From Nitrospira sp. (lineage in GTDB: Bacteria > Nitrospirota > Nitrospiria > Nitrospirales > Nitrospiraceae): 49,950 nt of DNA. Where the stretch lies: positions 1-49,950 of the forward strand of contig JAFEBH010000015.1 of the NCBI GenBank assembly GCA_018242765.1, read 5' to 3'. Both the position numbers and the translations under genes were made by a program. Below the pieces are notes generated by a model. It searched no databases and had not been told where the DNA came from. It saw only the letters and a program-made list of their open reading frames with translations. Below, piece after piece: positions 35,301-42,461 of the stretch. Position 1 is the first letter of the stretch; every line of letters starts with the position of its first letter.

Positions 35301-36685
35301 TGAGCTTCAATGGGACCACCAGAACCTTCAGCGGTACGCCGGGCAGCGGTGATACGGGGGTGTTGACGATCAAAGTCACGGCGACCGATACGGGGACGCT
35401 CAGTGCATTCGATCTCTTTGATCTGAGAGTCAATAGCCTGGATCGAGTGCTCACCGGAACAGCAGGCAGCGATGTGCTGACAGGCGGAGTCGGCAACGAT
35501 CAGCTCGTTGGACTAGCGGGAAACGATACCCTAAGCGGCGGGGAGGGGAGCGATCTCCTCGATGGGGGCGCCGGAGCCGATGCCCTTCGCGGTGGGACAG
35601 GCAACGACATCTATGTGGTCGATGCGGCGGGTGATGTCGTGACGGAAAATCTCAACGAAGGCACCGATATGGTACAGACTGGGCGTACCTACGCGCTCGT
35701 GGCCAACGTTGAGAACCTGACGTTAACCGGCATCTCCGCCATCACCGGTATCGGCAACCAACTCGACAACGTGCTCATCGGCAATAGTGCCGGCAATACC
35801 CTGATTGGTGGGGCTGGGAACGATACGCTGAATGGCGGGGCGGGAACCGATACCCTTATGGGTGGTAGCGGCAATGATACGTATCTCGTCGATGCGACCA
35901 CCGATGTGGTCGCCGAGCTGGCGAATGAAGGGACTGATATTGTGCAGAGTACCGTGAGCGTTACCCTTGGTGCCAACGTTGAAAACCTCACACTCATGGG
36001 TACGGCCTCGATCAATGGGACCGGCAGCTCGGCGAATAACGTCTTGGTCGGCAACAGCGGCAACAACACCTTGGACGGCCTGTCCGGTGATGACACGATC
36101 ACGGCCGGGGCTGGCGCTGACACGCTCTTGGGCCGTAGCGGCAACGATGTACTCAAGGGTGAAGATGGTACTGATATGCTCGACGGCGGGGCAGGTAACG
36201 ACCAATTGTTTGGTGGGACAGGGAATGACACCATCACCGGCGGTAGCGGAGCGGACCAATTCACCGGGGGGACCGGGAACGACACCTTGATCGGCAATTC
36301 CGGAAACGATCTCTACTATTTCTCGCGGGGCGATGGTCAAGACACCATCATCGATTCCGATCCATTCCGGAGTAGTCAAGACAGAACGGTGTTTGGGGCG
36401 ACGATCAATCCGCTCGATCTGATCATCAGTCGCCAGGTCAACGATCTGCGGCTGGCCGTGCATGGTTCAGCCGATCAGGTCACCATTAGAGACTGGTATC
36501 TCAGTCCCAATAACCGCATTGAGACGGTGCAGGCCGGGAACGGTACGCTTCTGCTCAGTTCGCAGGTGGATCAACTGATTCAAGCCATGGCCTCATTCAC
36601 ACAGCAGAGCGGCCTCACCTGGGATCAGGCGATCGATCAACGGCCGCAGGACGTGCAAGCCATTCTGGCAGCAAGTTGGCAGTAG
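29327..36685 (+). CDS. Giant RTX protein with lipase-like N-terminus and Ig-like repeats
   Basis: 2452 residues; GAGGAG lies just before the ATG. No Sec signal peptide, as expected for type I export. Residues about 1-330: alpha/beta-hydrolase (lipase)-like region with nucleophile-elbow motif DLVGYSLSS (Ser158; the last Gly of GxSxG is Ser). RTX nonapeptide blocks at about 577-660, 818-1250 and 1590-1645 alternate with beta domains that end in VEQVQFVDGTTWDAAAI-like motifs. Three ~99-residue putative-Ig (He_PIG/cadherin-like) repeats lie at about 1738-2037 (VNDAPTV, LTYSA, LPTWLSF, TRTFSGTP). A fourth RTX block follows (about 2041-2328), then an HCBP-related C-terminal domain (GQDTIIDSD, VTIRDWYLSPNNRIETV). 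Likely a secreted or surface-bound, calcium-dependent adhesin/lipase. The likely exporter is encoded at 42462-47551. Confidence 0.93.
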   Translation: MSDLTLAQLKKAYDAALEQNAAESFLGIGILPGDLIERLRVGNNPGGHPNAVDLPGKLRMTLAQAQAFESRYAIIDVYQNDATGFSAVALRDTDSSGRVVIAVRSTELNNDQTHDLGADSQIFTSGFAFDQILSAQDFLNRVRPQLQPEEKIDLVGYSLSSNIVRTLAAMYPEIVNQDSGSNVVFNATGLGEFSDPTGQNRPRNIVLQEMLSLYRQVEADPNRATDVPIQLSLLQLAAIAASPVDHTDPNGNIYPSPRQDFAEAYIRNRYGTFYNDFGTTVAEPSFAQYFGVALSGFDANAVANSGNHPVPVGIAIEGQPVVEIPGLAPRFDYLNTHSLTLIADSLRLQILFKEIDDSISTDAIQTIFQASSASAANTLLGRAEKDTLENALDAVRKALLPLDQSFQPTPSSDKAGSFGNMANRTVFHNNITEVENVLPPQPSPYRIEVLVDRPLEEVKGDALLDDAAGKGLAYRYALTALNPFVIIGPTYGQHNTNGELALFNPATGLGTITTDYIQDRGLFLAAKVALNQANLDGPLNPFALTHYHDNTTAYDIPSGLSIPPGVQREYIFGSNNAETITGGSLFTSDHLYGGDGVDLLIGNGGNDYLQGDAGSDQLEGGAGSDTLVGGRGIDVLEGGTESDFLDGGLDNDILRGGDGLDAYLIRAVDGADTIEDSDGHGVVEFDGKILVGGLRHAGDPTNVFHSADGTITYRKSGTDLTVTGSSSVTIKNFSSGKLGIRLVAEETYAEATRTEFLKVDGYVQVGTDPQGAPIFEPVYLPFFDDSDNDTRSTSLIGEPVQGELTPEIDDDQHTLIHAGGGEDIVIAAGGDDEVYGEGDNDILVGAGGHDRLYGGAGSDFLTGDDGADVTVSGNDYLDGGEGDDVLLGYAGADILIGGEGNDHLEGDNQEALMIGNYGGDYIDGGAGHDQLYGGGGTDVLIGGAGNDFLLGDTAISQDGTPEAGGADSLDGGSGDDYLDGQFGDDVLVGGLDHDIVNGGDGSDVLYGGEGNDTLSGDVRVDESGSNYALQDYREAGGDDLLFGGGGNDILLGGEGSDRLQGGIGDDSLVGGYNTLIISHTDPLFWNLFTASGSDWLDAGEGNDQLFGGIGNDTFLGGQGNDTLRGGGGDDVLEGGADDDVLYGDYYDPEIGANLFRAAMLGLSGQDRLEGGDGNDLLYGGEQADMLLGGMGDDLLDGGEGDDVLDGGDGADAFYSGYGNDVVYAGGGNDRLTDGRGTDTLYGGEGDDELISGNEYFDSGTSVLVGGSGNDRYFVDSAADTVVEEADAGVDSVRSLVSYTLPDHVENLRAFGAASVATGNSLNNFLFGETVDGKAGDDLLSGTRYIFGVGYGKDTIADSTTVNEYGSNSENVHLHSNNVVQFLADVSPQDIRWERSGNDLLLRIDGTGDTLAMPSFYTVAFTQGDYLFSPNIYLPEKRLVSSGSPFYLAPSQIERFEFADGTVWGADFFGGTMMGDHHANLYTFGRGAGHDTILDFDFTSEQSVDVLRMADGVSPGEVVADRIGDNLVLHIAGTTDQLTVQSHFAAVSVRFRLFSTTWNVDAYRVEQVQFVDGTTWDAAAITNQLTNLTGTEVRDILRGNVRANTIQGLAGNDWLESFDGDDVLEGGVDNDTLLGGSGDDTYVFNLGDGIDTIEDTATGGERNRIQLGAGITQHDLLFMRNESARTLTIQVGSNGTNKLVLTDFDPTEASGSLVVETVVFADGTTTNLADLFGTPVNHPPTVAHPVDDRTVLEDTLLSIQIPADTFVDPDAQDVLTYSATLVDGTALPAWLSFHSTTRTFTGTPDDAQVGSLDLKVMATDAGGLSATSLFTLTVQNVNDAPTIVNPLVNQTTLEDARLSIQVPANIFADVDAGDTLTYSAALTDGTALPTWLTFDSATRTFSGTPTNSEVGTLDLAVTTTDVGGLNATGAFTLTVRNVNDAPTVTNLIADQQATQGTAFSFLVPGNAFADVDVGDALTYRATLANGTPLPTWLSFNGTTRTFSGTPGSGDTGVLTIKVTATDTGTLSAFDLFDLRVNSLDRVLTGTAGSDVLTGGVGNDQLVGLAGNDTLSGGEGSDLLDGGAGADALRGGTGNDIYVVDAAGDVVTENLNEGTDMVQTGRTYALVANVENLTLTGISAITGIGNQLDNVLIGNSAGNTLIGGAGNDTLNGGAGTDTLMGGSGNDTYLVDATTDVVAELANEGTDIVQSTVSVTLGANVENLTLMGTASINGTGSSANNVLVGNSGNNTLDGLSGDDTITAGAGADTLLGRSGNDVLKGEDGTDMLDGGAGNDQLFGGTGNDTITGGSGADQFTGGTGNDTLIGNSGNDLYYFSRGDGQDTIIDSDPFRSSQDRTVFGATINPLDLIISRQVNDLRLAVHGSADQVTIRDWYLSPNNRIETVQAGNGTLLLSSQVDQLIQAMASFTQQSGLTWDQAIDQRPQDVQAILAASWQ

Positions 36686-37241
36686 ACCGGAAAAGATGAG
36701 TGGTGAGGCCGGAAGAGTGAGGGGGAGAACAAGAATGAGAGGTTGGAGTAGAGATAGAGGTCAAGATGTGACTCCTTAGTATTTCCCATGATCACTCGTC
36801 CATGCCTATTCCAAGACCGTGCCTCTAGAGGTTTTATTGGTATTCAAACTACGATACAGATAAATGTATCTGCCTCCTTCACTTCGACTCGGCAGTGACT
36901 CAGGTCGCGGGTCAGCATGTTGTGTCGATGCAGCAAACGAGATGGATTCAACGGGGCGGATATCTGCAGGTATAAGTACATACCGAAGTCTTCCATAAGG
37001 AACGGCGCAGTCGGTGTCGACCCTGGTCCGCCAGGGAGGGCGGATGAGTCTATGTTGCCGCTTGTCGTGTAGTCTCCGTCTTCCCCGCGCGCTCTCTCTG
37101 AGTAGCTCTGATCTCATGTGAGTGTTTCAACTTAGGACAGTTTCTGTCGCTTATCCCTGGATCTTTTTCGATTCATGGTGAATCTGAAAAGGTACGGATC
37201 GAAAAGGATTCGTTTGCATCTCTCCGAGATACTCCTACCCT
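36686..37241. other. Intergenic region after the RTX gene
   Basis: Purine-rich on the plus strand at its start, lower GC than neighbours afterwards. No gene, no T-tailed hairpin and no recognisable repeat seen. Confidence 0.4.
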
Positions 37242-37768
37242 GTGGATGATCCCGTCACGAAGGTCAACGGGGGCTTAGGGTTAGATCTCGGCAGAAAGAT
37301 TACGCTGGTCAACGGCATTACGGTCCCAACCTTCAGTGATTTGGCGGCTCGTCTCTTGCATGCCTTCTTCGTTATCACGGACCCGACGAATTGGAAGGAT
37401 TACACCAAGCCCTCGTGGCAACCAGCCTTTCCGGCCGTCCCGGTGATCGTGTACGATGTGAACGGGAAGAGGACGAATGTCCCAGATCTCTCTGCCGTGC
37501 TTGGGGTCGGGACAGTCGATCTCACAACTCCGGAAAATAAATTATTTAATCCGTCAATACCAGCGGTGGGTGAAATCTGGGTCAATACCCAGTTTGAATT
37601 GACGGCGGGAAAGTCAAAGCCGGGGACGGCGATCCGAGCGATGCCATGGTGGCTGGGCGCGTGTTGCTTGCCGGGTCAGGGTCGGCCGTGCAGGACGATA
37701 CGGTGATCGGCAATGTGGGTATGGGTGGACAGGGCATCCTGCCGGTTCCGATCGCCTACAATGGCTGA
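37242..37768 (+). pseudogene. Frameshifted remnant of an unknown gene
   Basis: From GTG 37242 a protein-like frame runs to about 37596 (ITLVNGITVPTFSDLAARLL, PVIVYDVNGKRTNVPDLSAV, VGEIWVNTQFE). Beyond this point that frame turns into a Trp/Cys/Arg-rich tail and stops at 37706, while the next frame becomes protein-like (GGKVKAGDGDPSDAMVAGRV...VGMGGQGILPVPIAYNG, stop 37766-37768). One lost base in the GAATTGAC stretch joins the two. No good start or ribosome site is seen and the open frame extends a little upstream, so the N-terminus is probably missing too. Family not recognised. Confidence 0.45.
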
Positions 37769-37880
37769 GTGCAGCAATGGGTTGCGAATTGCACGACCTC
37801 TGGATTGTAATGCCTGGAAGGGCCCGGGCGGGACGTGGGACAGGAGCTGTGGGGATATCTGCGAGACTGCGTGACGGCTG

Positions 37881-37886
37881 TATAAT
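37881..37886 (+). promoter_or_regulatory. Consensus -10 hexamer TATAAT
   Basis: Perfect TATAAT preceded by TG, 62 nt before the lipoprotein start at 37949. No good -35 is seen. Confidence 0.35.
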
Positions 37887-37948
37887 GGACCACATCATGA
37901 GTCCAGAACGGATGGGGTTGCTCATGGGCTGGTTCGAAAAAGGAAAGA

Positions 37949-38440
37949 ATGCATATGGTGAGATGGACGGCGGCGAAAGAAGGCTGGCGTGTGCAGTGGC
38001 TGGTGGTCGGTTGCCTGTTGCTGGCCGGAATGGGTGGGTGCGGCTCGCCGGCTTCCGATAAACCGGCCAGCGTGGAGCTGCGCGCGGGAAATGGCAAGCC
38101 GGAAGGCCACACCGTGACGGTTCCGCCGCCAGCCGGGAAATCAGCACAGGCCGATCCAGCACCGACGAAGGTGGTCGGCTCAACTGGCGTAACCCCGTCA
38201 CCGACGGCGATATCGCGGGACGACGACGACCGGCTCAATATCCCTGACACCGTTGCCAAGGATCTTGGCTCTTCGGATGCCCGCGACCGGTATCGCGCGT
38301 TGGACTACTGGGAGAAAAAAGACAGCAAGGCACCGATTGATCCGGTTTATGACGCGATGGAGGATGATGATCCAGCGGTGCGGGCCAAAGCTGCCGCAAT
38401 TCTGAAGCAGTATATGGAAACGGGGGAGGAGAGGGAGTAA
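37949..38440 (+). CDS. Lipoprotein with a HEAT-like C-terminal repeat
   Basis: 163 residues; ATG 37949 preceded by AAAGGAAAGA (a second ATG two codons on is equally possible). Basic start, then a hydrophobic helix and lipobox region LLLAGMGGCG. A Pro/Ala-rich linker (about 40-95) leads to a helical C-terminus (AKDLGSSDARDRYRALDYWEK, DPVYDAMEDDDPAVRAKAAAILKQYM) that looks like one or two HEAT repeats. Probably periplasmic, tethered to a membrane; role unknown. Confidence 0.75.
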   Translation: MHMVRWTAAKEGWRVQWLVVGCLLLAGMGGCGSPASDKPASVELRAGNGKPEGHTVTVPPPAGKSAQADPAPTKVVGSTGVTPSPTAISRDDDDRLNIPDTVAKDLGSSDARDRYRALDYWEKKDSKAPIDPVYDAMEDDDPAVRAKAAAILKQYMETGEERE

Positions 38441-38777
38441 GGAGCGCGGACCCTAACAGGTGGTCAGTTGTAGAGAGAACGAACCGGCCCACCTCAGTGG
38501 GTGGGAGGGTGGTGTGTATTGGGAAGTGTTTCAAGTCAGGGTGTCGGATATTTCAACCCACTGGAGAACCGTCTGCTTGCTTCTCAGCGAAAGGTAAGAG
38601 TGGTCGCTTATCTCAACTGCTCCAGTCATATAGACCGCAGCTTCTCGTGCCTGCGCGTGGGACTCATCGTGTTTGCAGCAGGGTTGCGGAACGACCCACC
38701 AGATACTCATCCAAAGGTATCCGATCGTAATTTATTCGCATGCACTCAACCAATGTCGTCCGCAACTGGAGACCCCA
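38441..38777. other. Intergenic region before the methyltransferase gene
   Basis: Frames present here are short and overlap each other; none has a ribosome site. Nothing recognised. Confidence 0.35.
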
Positions 38778-39563
38778 ATGACCGCACACCGTGATCAACA
38801 GCACCAGGCAGAGGTCGTGAAGCAGTTCACGCAGCAGGCCGTCCCGTTCGCACGCCTCCCCGGACATCTGACCGCGATCCAGAGCCTGATAGCGCTGAGC
38901 CAAATGACAGGCGAAGATCATGTGCTGGATGTGGCCTGTGGCCCCGGGCTGGTCGCCTGTGAATGTGCCAAGGTCGCGAAGTTCGTAACAGGAATTGATG
39001 TGACGGCGCACATGCTCGACCAGGCACACAGCCGACAACGAGACATGGGGCTGACGAATCTCTCCTGGGATCTCGGCACCGTCTCTCCCTTACCCTATGC
39101 CTCCAATGCGTTTTCTGTCGTCCTGACCCGATACAGTTTCCATCACTTCCTCGATCCTCTGGCGGTGTTGGCGGAAATGATTCGTGTGTGCCAACCCGGC
39201 GGCGTGGTGTTGATCGCCGACGTTGGGTTACCCGCCGACAAGGTCGAGGCCTACAATCGTGTCGAGAAGCTCCGTGATCCCTCCCATGCACAGGCTTTGT
39301 CGCATGAAGCCTGGGACGTGCTGCTGGCAAGCTCCGGATTGCAGAACCTTCATCGGAGCGGCTACACCGTCGAGATGGAACTGGAGCAACAACTCACGGC
39401 TTCATGTCCGAATCCTGGCGATGCGGAGACCATCCGGGAGATCTTTCGAAACGACCTCGGCGTCGATGCCTTGGGAGTGGGAGCCCATCTGGTGGGCCAA
39501 GCCATTCACTTCTCGTATCCAATCTCAGTGTATGTGGGATACAAATCTGAAGACGAAGGATGA
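38778..39563 (+). CDS. Class I SAM-dependent methyltransferase
   Basis: 261 residues from ATG 38778 (TGGAGA upstream). Rossmann-like methyltransferase: motif I HVLDVACGPGLVACECAK, acidic loop TGIDVTAHML, motif IV-like SVVLTRYSFHHFLDP, and post-motif VCQPGGVVLIADVGLP. The closest general type is the UbiE/YcgJ-like group of small-molecule methyltransferases. The substrate cannot be told. C-terminal ~80 residues are helical, with a lid-like region. Stand-alone gene, cytoplasmic. Confidence 0.88.
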   Translation: MTAHRDQQHQAEVVKQFTQQAVPFARLPGHLTAIQSLIALSQMTGEDHVLDVACGPGLVACECAKVAKFVTGIDVTAHMLDQAHSRQRDMGLTNLSWDLGTVSPLPYASNAFSVVLTRYSFHHFLDPLAVLAEMIRVCQPGGVVLIADVGLPADKVEAYNRVEKLRDPSHAQALSHEAWDVLLASSGLQNLHRSGYTVEMELEQQLTASCPNPGDAETIREIFRNDLGVDALGVGAHLVGQAIHFSYPISVYVGYKSEDEG

Positions 39564-39796
39564 CGGGGCAGGGTTTCTGCCATGTGCTCAGCGAGTTGGT
39601 CGTGGGTAAACGGCCTGGCTCCCGGCGAGAGAGGACTCATGATCAAAAGGATCGCAGTCTTTGTCGATTATCTGCGTGCTGACCCGTGTGTGTCCTGGCG
39701 GACGACGCCCCCCATCACCTATTATGTAGACTCATGATCCAGTATGAATACAGAATGGGCCGTTCTTGTGCGTGTGTTTGATCTGAATACTGTTAC
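39564..39796. other. Intergenic region, nothing recognised
   Basis: No gene seen in this part of the 766-bp gap between the methyltransferase and cytochrome genes. The rest of the gap holds the orphan promoter element described next and AT-rich sequence (40060-40200). Confidence 0.35.
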
Positions 39797-39896
39797 GACT
39801 GCAAGAAGGCATTGCTCCGATAAGTCACCTACTGTGCATCTACCTCGATCCTCGAAAATATTTGGCCGTCAGGCGGCGCTATCCTAAGATGGCTGC
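39797..39896 (+). promoter_or_regulatory. Repeated promoter element, copy 2 (orphan, no gene behind it)
   Basis: About 97 bp similar to 42361-42457, including TCACCTACTGTxCATCT, CCTCGAAAATATTTGGCC and TCAGGCGGCGCTATCC. TTGGCC (39862-39867), 17-nt spacer, TAAGAT (39885-39890), then GGCTGC exactly as in copy 1. At the position where copies 1 and 3 have ATG (39897) the sequence is GAT, and no exporter gene follows. The nearest downstream gene begins 433 bp later. Confidence 0.55.
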
Positions 39897-40329
39897 GATA
39901 CAAATGTATCCGACCCTTACTTACTGCAGTGGATCAAGGTCGGACAGGATCATGGCCAAACTGATGTGAGCCCACACAGAAGTGTGGCTAGCTCCTGCTG
40001 CTCTCCGTGCCCGTTTCTTGAGGTGTCGGCTAACGACATCACCTACCTCATTGGGCTGATGATACGTATCTAAAAGGATACGAGTTTGAATAATTTTGGA
40101 TTCATAAGTAAACAATACCGGACTTGAGAATAACTAAAATGTCCTTGGAATACGAGGCGTTTGTGTCTCTATCGTATCTGGCACAACAAGTGCTTTATAA
40201 CCTCAGGAGAGTCGAACATCAGAGTATGGGAGGTGAGGTGAGGCGATTCACTTTTCCCCTGCAGATCAATGCCTTCACGAGTTGGTGGGGGAAATAATGA
40301 GAAGCGGGTCGCGGAACAGAGGTGCAAAT

Positions 40330-42201
40330 ATGAAAAACCTTGCTGCAGTGCTCATCTCGTTTGTAGCGTCGTCAATAAGTGGTTGTTCCGGGATCGCCGC
40401 GTTGTTTCCTCCGGATGTCCCCAAAGCCCCTCTGATCAAGGAAGTCCGCTGGCTTGAGCAGAACTGGTCTCCCGAAGAGCGATTCTGGTTCCATCATGTT
40501 TCCCAAGGAACCTCTACATTGCCATTACCATATGCGTGGTTTCTTGCCATAGAGCAACCTGAGTTATCATTGTTTGGAACACCCGGCCTGTTGTCAAACT
40601 CGGACTACCTCCGGCGTTTCGGCTTTATTCCAAGTCCCACGCATGCCGGTGCAGCAACTGCACACCCGTACACTCGCTCGGACTTTTACGGCAACCCCGA
40701 CGGCTTGCCGGTGGGATTCAGCAAGACGCCTAGCTATCCTAATCCGGCCACCGGCGAGATGTTGCCCGACCAAATCGGGTTCACCTGTGCCGCTTGTCAT
40801 ACGGGGCAGATGGAATACAGAGGAACCAATATTCGGATCGACGGAGCGCCGGCCGTAACCGATCTGGGAAAATTTCGCACCACGCTCGGGCTCGCATTGG
40901 CATACACTAACTATGTGCCTGGTCGATTTGAGAGATTCGCCCGACGGGTTCTGGGTGAGAATCATACAGCGGAGAAAAAAGCGGAGCTGGAAGCTCAGCT
41001 CAAGCAATTGCTATCTCGATTACAACAATTTAAGAAATTGACAGACGCAGCTGAACATCAGGGTGTCGAGGAAGGATTCGCCCGTCTCGATGCGTTGAAT
41101 CGAATCGGGAATCAAGTGTTCTTCAGCGATTTACTCAACGCAAAGGCACAGGGCTTTGATGCCACGCCAAACTTGGCCGTCCATAGTGCACCGGTGAATT
41201 TCCCCCATATTTGGAACACCCATTGGTTTACGTGGGTCCAATACGATGCTTCCATCATGCAGCCGATGTTCCGCAACGCGGGCGAAGCACTCGGTGTTAC
41301 AGCCATGATCAATCTCGTCAATCCGAATGGGACCCTATACAAATCTTCGGTTGCCGTTCGAGAATTGTATGAGGTCGAGCAATTGCTGGCCGGGGCACCT
41401 CCCCATTCCAGCCAGCCTGGTTTCAACGGACTCCGCTCCCCAGCTTGGCCAGAGGATATTTTGGGGGCGATCGATTCAGGACGCACGGAACGTGGTCGCG
41501 TCCTCTACAAAGATCTGTGCCAGGGCTGTCACCTTGCGCCGGTGAACGAACCTGCATTTTGGGAGGACCACCGCTGGCAAGCTCCGAACGCGGTGGGAGA
41601 ACAATATCTCAAATTAGTTGAAATTCCCGTGAGAATCATTGGGACCGATCCAGCGCAAGCAGCAGTTTTGCATACGCGCAAGGTCACGCTGCCACCGTAC
41701 CTTGGCCTTGACGGAACTTCCGATGCTGGCGGAACCGTGGTCACGAATACGTTTGGAGCGGCACTCGCAGCTGTGGTCGAGCGATCGGTCAACGTGTGGT
41801 ACGACGAGCACAAGCTTTCACCATCCGATCGTGATCGGTTCAATGGTCATCGTCCGAATCTGCTCCAAGCCAAAGAAATCTATAAAGCCCGTCCGCTCAA
41901 CGGCATTTGGGCGACTCCACCATTCCTCCATAATGGTTCGGTGCCGACCATCTACTCGCTCCTCTCGCCTGTCGAAGAGCGCCCCAAGACCTTTTGTTTA
42001 GGTAACCGGGAGTATGATCCTGAACAGATGGGGTATCGCACTGAGTGCTCGACCGGGATGTTCCAACTCGATACATCCATCGACGGCAATCACAATACTG
42101 GTCACGAATTCAGGAACGGGCCGAAGGGGCAGGGTGTAATCGGTCGCGAGCTTAGCCATGAGGAGCGGCTTGACCTGCTTGAGTTTCTCAAACGTCTGTA
42201 A
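40330..42201 (+). CDS. RoxA-like di-heme cytochrome c (lipoprotein)
   Basis: 623 residues from ATG 40330 (AGAGGTG upstream); ATG 40297 or GTG 40282 are longer alternatives. Signal peptide with a lipobox-like end (SSISGC). Two CxxCH heme c sites: CAACH (153-157) and CQGCH (397-401). Other family motifs: DQIGFTCAACHTGQ, RNAGEALGV, and KARPLNGIWATPPFLHNGSVPTIYSLL near the C-terminus, typical of di-heme cytochrome c peroxidase-like proteins and especially of the rubber oxygenase RoxA/RoxB group. It is therefore an exported redox enzyme, either peroxidase or dioxygenase. The substrate is not inferable, and the RoxA subgroup is a tentative placement. Confidence 0.87.
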   Translation: MKNLAAVLISFVASSISGCSGIAALFPPDVPKAPLIKEVRWLEQNWSPEERFWFHHVSQGTSTLPLPYAWFLAIEQPELSLFGTPGLLSNSDYLRRFGFIPSPTHAGAATAHPYTRSDFYGNPDGLPVGFSKTPSYPNPATGEMLPDQIGFTCAACHTGQMEYRGTNIRIDGAPAVTDLGKFRTTLGLALAYTNYVPGRFERFARRVLGENHTAEKKAELEAQLKQLLSRLQQFKKLTDAAEHQGVEEGFARLDALNRIGNQVFFSDLLNAKAQGFDATPNLAVHSAPVNFPHIWNTHWFTWVQYDASIMQPMFRNAGEALGVTAMINLVNPNGTLYKSSVAVRELYEVEQLLAGAPPHSSQPGFNGLRSPAWPEDILGAIDSGRTERGRVLYKDLCQGCHLAPVNEPAFWEDHRWQAPNAVGEQYLKLVEIPVRIIGTDPAQAAVLHTRKVTLPPYLGLDGTSDAGGTVVTNTFGAALAAVVERSVNVWYDEHKLSPSDRDRFNGHRPNLLQAKEIYKARPLNGIWATPPFLHNGSVPTIYSLLSPVEERPKTFCLGNREYDPEQMGYRTECSTGMFQLDTSIDGNHNTGHEFRNGPKGQGVIGRELSHEERLDLLEFLKRL

Positions 42202-42360
42202 GCGGAAACAAATGGTACGGAAGTCTTAAAAGATATCAGCAACGTTTGACCGTTGCGCGTCTCAGTGAATGCATAATCCATCGCCGATGTGGGCCTAAGT
42301 CTTAGTATGAAAGTAAACATGAGTCGCGCTTGTGTCGTGTGCTCCATCTGAGTGCTTTTT

Positions 42361-42461
42361 GAACTGCAAGAAAATATGGCTCAGCTAAATCACCTACTGT
42401 ACATCTGTCCCAATCCTCGAAAACGTTTGGCCATCAGGCGGCGCTATCCTAAGATGGCGGG
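42361..42461 (+). promoter_or_regulatory. Repeated promoter element, copy 3 (ABC exporter 2, leaderless)
   Basis: CCTCGAAAACGTTTGGCC then TCAGGCGGCGCTATCCTAAGATGGC. TTGGCC (42427-42432), 17-nt spacer, TAAGAT (42450-42455); exporter ATG at 42462, again 7 nt after the -10. Here the -35-overlapping palindrome is AAACGTTT. The similarity to copy 2 extends ~65 bp further upstream. Confidence 0.6.

Noticed and set aside
29327..36685. DNA repeats of the RTX gene considered as CRISPR or mobile repeats.
   Set aside because: They are imperfect, in frame and encode calcium-binding nonapeptides; no spacer structure.
36806..37117. Minus-strand frame of 103 codons after the RTX gene.
   Set aside because: Arg/Ser-rich with no ribosome site and no protein-like hydrophobic pattern; lies in low-complexity intergenic DNA.
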